Shown piece by piece: positions 6,446 to 15,600 of a stretch of 20,043 bases of DNA (positions within the stretch are counted from its first letter, which is position 1; each line of letters opens with the position of its first letter). The notes under the pieces are model-generated. The model did not search any database. It was not told where the DNA came from and worked only from the letters and a program-made list of their open reading frames with translations. The stretch is from a virus, in the IMG/VR virus record IMGVR_UViG_3300005582_000162, positions 1-20,043 of that record; one strand, given 5' to 3'. The position numbers and the translations under genes are program-made.

Positions 6446-8521
6446 ATGGCAGATCGTTTAAATGTAACTGAATTAGATTTTGATTCAATAAAAACAAGTC
6501 TTAGAACATTTCTACGACAACAAACTGAATTTCAAGATTATGATTTTGAAGGCTCAGGGCTGAGTGTTCTTTTGGACATTCTTGCATACAATACTCACTA
6601 TAATGCTTACTATTTAAATATGATTGCAAATGAGGCATTTCTAGATAGTGCCTCATTAAGAAATTCTGTAGTATCACATGCAAAAAGAGTTGGATATACT
6701 CCGCGTTCTGTCCGAGCGCCAAGAGCAATTGTTACAGTTAATGTTGCAACATCATCTGCAAATGCTGGCAGTTTGACTATACCTAGTGGTTATTCATTTT
6801 CATCTTCTCAATTAGATGGTGTTTCTTACAAGTTTGTAACAATAGAATCCAATACAACCACAACAAAGGTTGCTAATAATTTTATCTTCACTAATGTTCC
6901 AATATACCAAGGTCAACTAGCGTCTTACTCTTACACGAATAGTATTTCATCAAATCCAAAACAAACATTTACGATACCTGATGCAAATATAGATACTACT
7001 ACTCTGAAAGTTAGTGTAACACAATCTTCTTCTAATACTGAAACTATTGTCTATGAATTGTCCACAAATGCACTTACTGTAGATTCCAATTCTGAAGTAT
7101 ATTATTTGCAAGAAGGTAAAGGAGGAGAGTACGAAATTTATTTTGGAGATGATGTACTGGGTAAAAAAGTACCAGACGGCGGTATTATTTCTGTAGAATA
7201 TCTAATTACAGATTCATCGGCATCCAATAAAGCAAATTCATTTGTTTCTAGCGTTTCAATTGGTGGGTTTTCCACAATTTTTGTAAATTCTATTCAAGCA
7301 GCAGCTGGAGGAACACAAAGAGAATCTGTAGACTCAATTAAATTTGCGGCACCACTCTCTTTACTTTCTCAGAATCGTGCAGTAACAAAGAACGATTATA
7401 TTAAATTGATTCTTCAAAATTATCCAAGTTTTGAGGCGGTAAATGTTTGGGGCGGAGAAGAAAATGACCCTCCTGTATATGGAAAAGTATTTATTTCCGC
7501 TAAACCAAAATTAGGGTTTGAAGTTTCAGATACCGAAAAGGAATATATTAGAAATACCATATTGAAACCGATTAGCGTTCTGACAATTACACCAGAAATT
7601 GTAGATATTGATTATAACTATTTAAAAATTGAAGCCAATGTTTTTTATAATAAATCTAAAATGTCATTAAATGATTCCGAATTAAAAGCTGCATTGAAGA
7701 CTGTAATACAAAATTATACTGATACAAATTTAAATCAATTTAATAGTTACTTTAAATTTTCCGGATTAGAAACGACAATTGATGATTTCAATAGAGCAAT
7801 CATTTCCAATGAAGTAACATTATTTGTTGCTAAAAAATTCAGACCAGATTTAATAAATTCTGATAATTACATATTAGATTATGGCTTTGAATTGAATAGA
7901 GGAACAACAAATGACAATTTCTATTCTTCACCCGATTTTACGATGAGAGATGAAGAAGGAATTTCTCGGCAATGTTTCTTTGAAGAAATACCATCATCTT
8001 TTACAGGGCTTGAATCTGTTACTGTCAATAATCCTGGTTTTGGTTATACTTCTACTCCGACAGTAACAATTATTGGTGATGGTTCTGGTGCTGTTGCTAC
8101 GGCTACAATCGTAAATAGTAAGTTATCTAAGATTACAGTAACTAATCCTGGAGTTGGTTATACTACAGCGGCTGTTCAAATTACTGGTGGTTCTGGAACT
8201 TCAGGTTCTGGACTAGCCGTGCTTGAAGGTAGGTATGGTAAACTTAGAATTTCATATTTCAAAACGGATGAAACTAGTAGCCAAAGCACAAAAGTAGTAC
8301 TAAATGCAAATAAAAATAGCGGCATTATTGGAGAGATTGATTATTCTCTAGGAAAAATTACCATAACTGCATTTAATCCTATAGCAGTCAATAATGATTT
8401 TGGTGATATTTCTGTACATATTAAACCTAAAGTTAGTATTATACAGTCTAAATTAAATAAAATGCTGGTGTTAGATTCGGATGACCCAACAAGCGTTATT
8501 GTTAAAACTGTTTTAACTTAA
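6446..8521 (+). CDS. 6: gp6-like baseplate wedge protein
   Basis: This 691-residue protein (T4 gp6 is 660) forms the inner ring of the baseplate and links wedges. The N-terminus has the family opening 'LDFDSIKTSLRTFLRQQ', then 'FEGSGLSVLLDILAYNTHYNAYYLNM' positions about 36-60 and 'SLRNSVVSHAKRVGYTPRS' at about 70-90. Residues about 215-245 and 290-340 carry the Mu gp47/gp6 core ('GDDVLGKKVPDGGII', 'NRAVTKNDY'). Two Gly-rich repeats with a 38-residue period sit at about 525-600, near the C-terminus ('GFGY', 'GVGY'). They look like an addition relative to T4. The start has only weak Shine-Dalgarno character (CAGG at 6438-6441). The stop overlaps the next ATG by one base, so translation is probably coupled. 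Confidence 0.93.
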   Translation: MADRLNVTELDFDSIKTSLRTFLRQQTEFQDYDFEGSGLSVLLDILAYNTHYNAYYLNMIANEAFLDSASLRNSVVSHAKRVGYTPRSVRAPRAIVTVNVATSSANAGSLTIPSGYSFSSSQLDGVSYKFVTIESNTTTTKVANNFIFTNVPIYQGQLASYSYTNSISSNPKQTFTIPDANIDTTTLKVSVTQSSSNTETIVYELSTNALTVDSNSEVYYLQEGKGGEYEIYFGDDVLGKKVPDGGIISVEYLITDSSASNKANSFVSSVSIGGFSTIFVNSIQAAAGGTQRESVDSIKFAAPLSLLSQNRAVTKNDYIKLILQNYPSFEAVNVWGGEENDPPVYGKVFISAKPKLGFEVSDTEKEYIRNTILKPISVLTITPEIVDIDYNYLKIEANVFYNKSKMSLNDSELKAALKTVIQNYTDTNLNQFNSYFKFSGLETTIDDFNRAIISNEVTLFVAKKFRPDLINSDNYILDYGFELNRGTTNDNFYSSPDFTMRDEEGISRQCFFEEIPSSFTGLESVTVNNPGFGYTSTPTVTIIGDGSGAVATATIVNSKLSKITVTNPGVGYTTAAVQITGGSGTSGSGLAVLEGRYGKLRISYFKTDETSSQSTKVVLNANKNSGIIGEIDYSLGKITITAFNPIAVNNDFGDISVHIKPKVSIIQSKLNKMLVLDSDDPTSVIVKTVLT
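8018..8245 (+). repeat. Two 114-base in-frame repeats encoding Gly-x-Gly-Tyr modules in gp6
   Basis: Copies start at 8018 and 8132. Each encodes about 38 residues with the order V/I-T-V-x-N-P-G-x-G-Y, a Thr/Val strand, then Gly-rich G-x-G or G-S-G. The copies are clearly related at protein level but diverged at DNA level, so this is an old duplication. Confidence 0.7.
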
Positions 8522-11313
8522 TGGAAAATGTTCGCACATCAGATTTGGTATCTTCACAGTTACCAGATTTTATAAAAAGTGATTATCCAAAATTCGTAAC
8601 ATTTCTAGAGAAATATTATGAATGGATGGAAACAAGCGGAAAAAATAATTATGAAATTGATGCATTAAACTTTGCAAATGATATTGATGACGCTAACACA
8701 TATTACACAGAACAACTAAAAAGAGATTTAGCGCCATATTTCCCAGAAAATATTGTATCCAATAAGAAGCTATTTTTAAAATTGGTGACTCAATTTTACA
8801 AAGCAAAAGGAACACAAGACTCGGTTAAATTTCTTTTTCGGGCTCTCTTCAATGAAAATATAGAAATTTATTATCCTAAAGATGATATTTTAAAAACTTC
8901 TGATGGTAAATGGATTTTACCTCTTACTCTACGCATTGATACAGCAGATAATAATGTATTTAATCTTGAAAAATGTTTAGTTACTGGTTTAACATCAAAG
9001 GCTACAGCGATAATTGAACGAGTTATACAATCGGTTGATAGGCAATTAGGCATTCAATATACTGAACTCTATATCTCTAATATTAAGAGATTGTTTGCAA
9101 CAGGTGAAACTCTTTCGGCAAGTTATATAGATGAAGATACTGAATTAACTGTTACTGTAACCGGAAGATTAATAGGCTCTTTATCTGAAATTAAAATAAA
9201 TTCAACCAACAGAGGACTCTTTTATAACGGATACGATACTGTTACAGGTTATCCTGGTGACCCAGTAAGTATTGTTGGTGGTTTAAATCCAACAGCAAAT
9301 ACTCCAATAGGAGCAGTTGCTTATGTTGGCGATGTAACAAAAGGCGGCATCACTGATATCACTGTAGATAAAGGTGGATTTGGTTTTAGAGACCCAGCAG
9401 TTAATTCAGGCTCTTCAATTATAAATTTTAAAGGAGGATTTGCTGGAGCTGTTTTTGGCACAGAAGCAAAAGCATCCATTTCACTAATAGATTCAACTAT
9501 ATCTAGAGTAATTAATATTTCTAATATGTCAGTAAGCACTCTTCATGGGTTGCGTCCAAATATTGCAAATATTGAAAATGTTACAATATCCAGTGCTACA
9601 ACATTTGATAGTTTTACTGTTTTTCCAATACAATTAGTTTCTATAGATGGGTCTGGAGGAGGTTATCGCCAAAAACCAACTGTTGAAACATATAGTTTTT
9701 ATAATGAAGAATATGAAGAAACTGAACCTCTCGTCAGTAATAATAGAGTCTTGGTTAAAGATACATCTATTATTACTGATATAGATATAGATTTTACTGT
9801 ATCTTTTGAACCTGGAGATTATGCTAGATTATTTAAAACTAACATACTTGAAGAAATTCTTGAAGTTAGTTATGTGGATGAACATAATCTTTATTTTAGT
9901 GAGCCATTTTCCCACGATTTAGTTGATGTGGATGTTTATAAAATTTTAAGAAACGATTTGTACAAAATAGGTTCAATTGGTAGAATTAATATTAATTCTG
10001 GTGGAACAGGTTATGCTAATGGTGATATTCTTATTTTTACAGGCGGTTCAGGATATGGAGCAAATGGTTTTGTTAATGTTTCGGGTGGAATAATTTCTTC
10101 AGTAACTATTAACAATCATTCTAGTAATGCATTTGTTATAGGCGGAGAGGCGTATACAAGAGATAGTTTACCGATAATTACTGTTCAATCTTCGGCCGGG
10201 GCAAATGCAAACTTATCCGTTTCAGAAATAACTGGTGATGGCGAAAAATATGGATTGACCACTGCTAGAATTGGTGCAATATCATCTATAAGAGTTACCA
10301 GTTATGGTTATGACTATGTATCTGCGCCACTTGTTTCATTGAGGAATGCAGATTTGGTTTTAGCAAATGTAACTCCCGGTGAACTATTTGTTGCAAACAC
10401 AATTGTATATCAAGGAACTTCAAATAGTAATACAACATTTAGTTGTACTGTGGATAATTTTGACCAAGACAATAGCGAAATCAGAATATTCAATTATAAA
10501 GGTACTCTAGATTTAACTAAGAGTTTAAAATCCGATGATGATGTAGTGTCAGCAAATGTTATATCATCCGTATTCTATGGAGACGGAAAAGCAAAAGCTA
10601 CTGCAAAATTTGAAAATGGACTAATTCGTTATCCTGGTATATATTTGAACACGGATGGTCAAGTTAGTGCAGATAAAAAAATGCAAGATGGAGAAAAGTA
10701 TCATAATTTTTCTTATGTGATTGACACTCAAACTGATTATAACAAATTTAAAAAACCTCTTGAAGACCTTGTGCATCCAGCTGGAACTAAAACTTTTATT
10801 ACAAAAATAGATAACAATGAAAAAGTTGTTGCAATAACAAACACATCATCTTTTATAACAATAACTGCAATGCAAGATAGTTATAACATTGCAAATGGCT
10901 CCAATACCATTATCACTACAAATAACAGTGCAAACTTAATGTCAACGGTTAATGTTGGAGATTTGATTATATTAAGTAATGTGCATAGACGATTACAAAA
11001 TACGGTAAATGTGTTATCGGGTTCAAATATATTATTTGGTCATGCTAATAGTGTGAATTTCATTAATGATTTACAAGACGGAGATACGATTTATTTGTCT
11101 ACTGGAAATACAACAACAATTAAAGAAGTAACTAACTCAACTTATGCTGTATTAAATACTACAATTAATGTTACATCTACCACAGCAACAATAAATTTAG
11201 TCTATAGTGATGTAGCCAGAGCAAATTCAATAAATGCAAACACAATTATAACGACAACCACATTTAGAGCAAATAACAATAATTTGAGTGCAACCATTCA
11301 TAAAGATAGATAA
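8521..11313 (+). CDS. 7: gp7-equivalent baseplate wedge protein with rearranged domains
   Basis: This 930-residue protein sits at the gp7 position between gp6 and gp8. Its N-terminus (about 12-40, 'LPDFIKSDYPKFVTFLEKYYEWM' pattern, and 92-131, 'FYKAKGTQDSVKFLFRALFNENIEIYYP' pattern) resembles the C-terminal third of T4 gp7 ('FYSTKGIEASYKFLFKVLYNEEVEIEI' pattern). 'LEDLVHPAGTK' at about 747-757 parallels the 'FVHPVG' further on in T4 gp7. Between these is a long beta-rich region with Gly-x-Gly-Tyr/Phe modules (about 258-340 and 483-620). The C-terminus (about 767-930) is Thr/Asn-rich and contains a two-copy repeat ending in Gly-Asp-x-Ile-x-Leu-Ser. The large N-terminal part of T4 gp7 is not seen. 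Wedge role is inferred from position plus the shared core. No Shine-Dalgarno; one-base overlap with gp6. Confidence 0.78.
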   Translation: MENVRTSDLVSSQLPDFIKSDYPKFVTFLEKYYEWMETSGKNNYEIDALNFANDIDDANTYYTEQLKRDLAPYFPENIVSNKKLFLKLVTQFYKAKGTQDSVKFLFRALFNENIEIYYPKDDILKTSDGKWILPLTLRIDTADNNVFNLEKCLVTGLTSKATAIIERVIQSVDRQLGIQYTELYISNIKRLFATGETLSASYIDEDTELTVTVTGRLIGSLSEIKINSTNRGLFYNGYDTVTGYPGDPVSIVGGLNPTANTPIGAVAYVGDVTKGGITDITVDKGGFGFRDPAVNSGSSIINFKGGFAGAVFGTEAKASISLIDSTISRVINISNMSVSTLHGLRPNIANIENVTISSATTFDSFTVFPIQLVSIDGSGGGYRQKPTVETYSFYNEEYEETEPLVSNNRVLVKDTSIITDIDIDFTVSFEPGDYARLFKTNILEEILEVSYVDEHNLYFSEPFSHDLVDVDVYKILRNDLYKIGSIGRININSGGTGYANGDILIFTGGSGYGANGFVNVSGGIISSVTINNHSSNAFVIGGEAYTRDSLPIITVQSSAGANANLSVSEITGDGEKYGLTTARIGAISSIRVTSYGYDYVSAPLVSLRNADLVLANVTPGELFVANTIVYQGTSNSNTTFSCTVDNFDQDNSEIRIFNYKGTLDLTKSLKSDDDVVSANVISSVFYGDGKAKATAKFENGLIRYPGIYLNTDGQVSADKKMQDGEKYHNFSYVIDTQTDYNKFKKPLEDLVHPAGTKTFITKIDNNEKVVAITNTSSFITITAMQDSYNIANGSNTIITTNNSANLMSTVNVGDLIILSNVHRRLQNTVNVLSGSNILFGHANSVNFINDLQDGDTIYLSTGNTTTIKEVTNSTYAVLNTTINVTSTTATINLVYSDVARANSINANTIITTTTFRANNNNLSATIHKDR
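10897..11100 (+). repeat. Two diverged 27-residue repeats (123-base period) in the gp7-equivalent C-terminus
   Basis: Copy 1 is 10897-10977 and copy 2 is 11020-11100. Both read G-S-N-x-I/L, an Asn-Ser with a spaced Asn, V/L-x-x-G-D-x-I-x-L-S. A Gly-Asp-x-Ile strand pattern of this kind is common in small beta domains of phage tail proteins; the family name is not certain. Confidence 0.6.
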
Positions 11314-11321
11314 ATACAAAC

Positions 11322-12650
11322 ATGCCAGCACTTTTAACTAAAAATTTCAAAATATTAATAGCTCAACAAGTATATAATTTGTTGGAACTAGGAGCAAATT
11401 CATACCTACCTTCTATTAGAAGGTCATATTTGTATGCATTTTTAGGTAGGCATCTTCCATGGAATGCTGGAACCGAAGTGGCTGGAACTCCGTTAGAAAC
11501 AGATACCGAATTAAATTCTTATTATAAACGAGGAATTTTAGCTAAACAACTTTCCTTTCAAGATGCTGCCTTAGTTGTGCCTAGAAAAAACTGGACTTCA
11601 AATACTGTATATAACACATATGAAGCAAATACTAATTTTTATATTTTGAATTCTAGGGATCAAGTGTTTAAATGTTTATCTAATGTAGCCTCAAGTACAG
11701 CATCTACTAATGAACCAACTCTGACATTATCCACAACTTCTTTAGAGGAACCTTTTATTGAAACTTCCGATTTCTATAAGTGGAAATATCTCTACACATT
11801 AACTCCAACGCAAAAACAGAAATTCTTAACAGATGACTGGATGCCAGTTTACACAAATAAGTTTGTTAGAGCTTCCGCGGAAGCCGGTTCTATTGATATT
11901 GTTAAAATTACTAACAGTGGAAATAATTATATTAATGGCACAACTCAAGCAATTATAACAATTACTGGAGATGGCACTGGTGCAATTTTAAAAGCGAATG
12001 TTGCTAATGGGCATGTAACAAATATAATCGTACAGAATAGAGGAAACTATTATACATCAGCAAATTTAACATTTACGGATGTAACCGGCGGTACAGGAAC
12101 TGCGGCCGCTGCTCAAGTTTCTATTGCACCTCACGATGGCCATGGTTATAATCCAACATATGACCTTGGCGCATCTACGATTATGTTCAATGTAGAATTT
12201 ACACAAGATGAAGGTGGAATACTTCCTACAGATAATGATTTTCGTGAAGTTGTTTTAATACAGAATCCTTACACACGAGGAACTACAACTTTAGCTACAG
12301 CGGCTTCATATACGTTATATACTCTTATTAAAGTTTCTCCAGGAGTTGGTGATTTTAATAATGATGAAATTGTTTTCCAGGGCACAACTTTTGATACAGC
12401 AACTTTTACTGCGGATGTTATATCATTTGAACAAGTTTCTAATAATTTGTATCTAAATAATGTTAAAGGAACAATTCAATCAAATCAAGCAATTAAAGGA
12501 TTACAAACGGGTGCAATACGAGTTGTAAATTCTGTTACTTTACCTACTTTAGATTTATATTCCGGAAAAATATTATACATATCGGAAAAATTACCAATTA
12601 CAAGAGATCCGTCTCAAACAGAACGAATTCGTTTCATATTGAGTTTTTAA
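11322..12650 (+). CDS. 8: gp8-like baseplate wedge protein
   Basis: This 442-residue protein (T4 gp8 is 334) is a wedge component that contacts gp7 and the peripheral gp10 region. The N-terminus has 'YAFLGRHLPW' (about 39-48, T4 'FITFGRSEPW') and 'AALVVPRKNW' (about 83-93, T4 'DAVIPRRDW'). 'YKWKYLYTLTP' (about 150-160) matches T4 'YVWEYLFEIPP'. 'FREVVLIQNPY' (about 307-317) matches T4 'FRQISIITNPL', and the last residues 'TERIRFILSF' match T4 'TEEINILFTF'. The extra length is explained largely by a Gly/Asn-rich beta module at about 190-267, inserted between these conserved segments. Order gp7-gp8 is as in T4. No clear Shine-Dalgarno lies before ATG 11322. Confidence 0.92.
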   Translation: MPALLTKNFKILIAQQVYNLLELGANSYLPSIRRSYLYAFLGRHLPWNAGTEVAGTPLETDTELNSYYKRGILAKQLSFQDAALVVPRKNWTSNTVYNTYEANTNFYILNSRDQVFKCLSNVASSTASTNEPTLTLSTTSLEEPFIETSDFYKWKYLYTLTPTQKQKFLTDDWMPVYTNKFVRASAEAGSIDIVKITNSGNNYINGTTQAIITITGDGTGAILKANVANGHVTNIIVQNRGNYYTSANLTFTDVTGGTGTAAAAQVSIAPHDGHGYNPTYDLGASTIMFNVEFTQDEGGILPTDNDFREVVLIQNPYTRGTTTLATAASYTLYTLIKVSPGVGDFNNDEIVFQGTTFDTATFTADVISFEQVSNNLYLNNVKGTIQSNQAIKGLQTGAIRVVNSVTLPTLDLYSGKILYISEKLPITRDPSQTERIRFILSF

Positions 12651-12652
12651 AC

Positions 12653-12656
12653 GAGG
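12653..12656 (+). promoter_or_regulatory. Shine-Dalgarno site for the giant structural protein
   Basis: GAGG lies five bases before the ATG at 12662, in the 11-base spacer after gp8. It supports the chosen start. Confidence 0.55.
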
Positions 12657-12661
12657 AATAA

Positions 12662-15600
12662 ATGACTGCTACTTTTAACTACGACCCCTACTATGATGAT
12701 TTTGATGAAGATAAAAACTTCATGCGGGTATTGTTTCGCCCAGGGTATTCGGTGCAAGCCAGAGAATTAACTCAACTGCAAACCATATTAGCCAATCAAA
12801 TTGAAAAATTTGGAAATCATATTTTTAAAAGCGGTAGTCCAATCCTTGGAGGTAAAGTATCATTAGATAATAGAGCAAATTATATAGTGTTACAATCACA
12901 ATATTCTAATTCGGATATAGATGCTTCATTATTTTTAGATAAAACAATCGTATCTTACAATTCATCCAAATTAGTAAAAGCTAGAGTTATTGCAATTGAT
13001 ACCACAGGAGATAATCCTATACTTATTATTAAATATTTGAGCGGAGATAGATTTGTTGCCAGTGATGAAATTAGAGTTTATGGGCAAGAAATATTTGCTC
13101 AACTAAGAACTACATTAGCAGTTGGAGGCTCCTATGTTGCAAAATTACAAGAAGGTGTGTTCTATTTTAAAGGTCAATTTGTTAAGGTAATTCCACAATA
13201 TTTAGTTTTAGAAGTCTTTTATAGAATAGGTGAAAACTCTGTCGTAGTAAATTCAAATCCATCTTATAAAATTGGTATAGAATTTACTGAAACTATTGTT
13301 GATGAAATAGATGATACTTCATTATTAGATCCAGCACAAGGAGCATTTAATTATCAAGCGCCTGGAGCCGAGCGTTTTTCTATAGAAACTTCATTATCAA
13401 AAAGAACTTTAGATTCGGCTGACATTTCAACATTTTTTGAAATTGTTCGTTTAGTTGATGGAGTAAAAACTAAAGAAGTTGAATATCCAATCTATAGTGA
13501 AATTGAAAAAACATTGGCTCGTAGAACATTTGATGAATCTGGAAACTATACTGTTGACCCATTTGTAATTACACTAGATGAAGGCGATTCTGCTAATGGT
13601 AAATTCAGTGTAATTTTAGATCCAGGAAAAGCTTATATCAGTGGGTATGAATTTGAAACTATTGCGCCGACAACTATATCCGTAGATAGGGCACGTGAAG
13701 TAGCAAATGTCTCCGATTACGATTTACCAACAAATTATGAAAGCACTATCGTATTAGCAAATGTTCGTAATACACTAGATATTACTGCATTTCCACAACT
13801 AGACATTCATGCGGTGCCGTGGGAATATATCAATATAACAACTGCTCCAAAATATAATTCAACTAAAATTGGTACAATTTTTGCTGACATGATTCGGTAT
13901 AACGATTCAGCTACAAGTTCAAATGGAAACACACATACATTTACCGTTCATGTTTTTGGAGCAAATACTGTTCCAATAACCGGAACTTTAGCTGCAACTA
14001 CTCATACCACAACACAAATTACTTTACCAACAACATTTAATACTACTTTACCAGCGAATACTTATTCAAATTCATATTTTCAAATCACAAACGGGGCTGG
14101 CGCAAGTCTATCGCCAATTTTAATCACCACATCTAATAACACAACACTAAACTTAACTTCCGCTTTAACTTTCATACCAGCATCTAACACTTTCACTATT
14201 ACCTCAGATATTAGAAATGCAGAATCTTTAGTGGCTAATGGTGGGCTGTATATCGCATCTGCTGGAAATATTGATGTAGACTCAAAAGACTCTAGTACAG
14301 GATTTGTTTATATATCAAATCCAAATAAAACAAGTTTAATTCTTGATACACCATATGAAGCAATTAAAGCAAATACGCTTTCAAATATGGATTTTTTCGC
14401 AAGAAAAAAATATTCAGGCACAACATCTAGCGGTGTATTCTCTGTAACCGCATCAGGTACAGATACTTTTAGTTTCTCTCCTGGTTCAGGAACAATATCT
14501 AGTTCTCTATTATTAAATAATATAATTTGTTTTGTTCGTTCTGATAGTGCAAGTAATGCTCAATATGGAATAACACCAAATACAATTTTAGCACTTTCAA
14601 ATGCAAATTTCACTGTTACATCAGTATCAACTACACAATTTCAAATTAATTTAGTAGCTGCTGAAACGATTAAAGTTGATTTATTAGTAACAACAAAAAT
14701 TAATAATGCTGAAGATGGTTCTACGGGCGCAACTAAACGTAAAGAATTAATTCCTATTACAGGAGGAATAGATTTACATTCATTGATTCCTAATGAAATG
14801 AATTCTGGAGGAACACAAGGAACCGATACTCTATATTCAGCAAATACTACAGGCGAAGTTGTGAGTGGTTCTTTTGGTTCAGTATTTAAAAGCATTGGCG
14901 CTATTAATTATGATAATACTACTATACTTACTACACTAAGAACACCCGGCACTGTAGTGAGCCTTCAAGTGCCGGATGTGTATGAAATTATTGGTATTTT
15001 TGATTCTAAAAACACAGGGTCAAATGTAACTTCTGCAATGCTTACAGATTCAAATTATGATATTACATCTAACTATGAATTTGACAATGGTCAAAGAAAA
15101 ACACACTATGACCATGGAACTATTAAATTAAAACGTGGTTATTCAGCACCAACAGGTAGAGTTTTTGTTCAATTTAGATATTTTAAAAACTTATCTGGCA
15201 CAGGACTATTTACTATAGATTCTTATACTAAAGGTTCTAATATTTCCTATGATGAAATTTCTAAGTTTGAAAATAAAGAAGATAAAAAACTAATTTCTTT
15301 AAGAAGTGCTTTTGATTTTAGACCATCTATGGCAATAGGTGGAACAACTTTATCTGGTGCATTAAATCCCGAACCACTAGAAAACATAACTTTAAATTAT
15401 GATTATTTTTTACCTAGAATTGACCAAGTTATTGTTAAATCATCTAGACAATTTACAGTACTTAAAGGGCAATCAGCATTAGTTCCAATTGCTCCTTCGG
15501 TGAATGCCGGCGATATGTTAATTTATACATTATATATTCCAGCATATACTGAAAATGTAAAGGATATACGAGCAGATTTTAAAAATCATCGCCGGTATAC

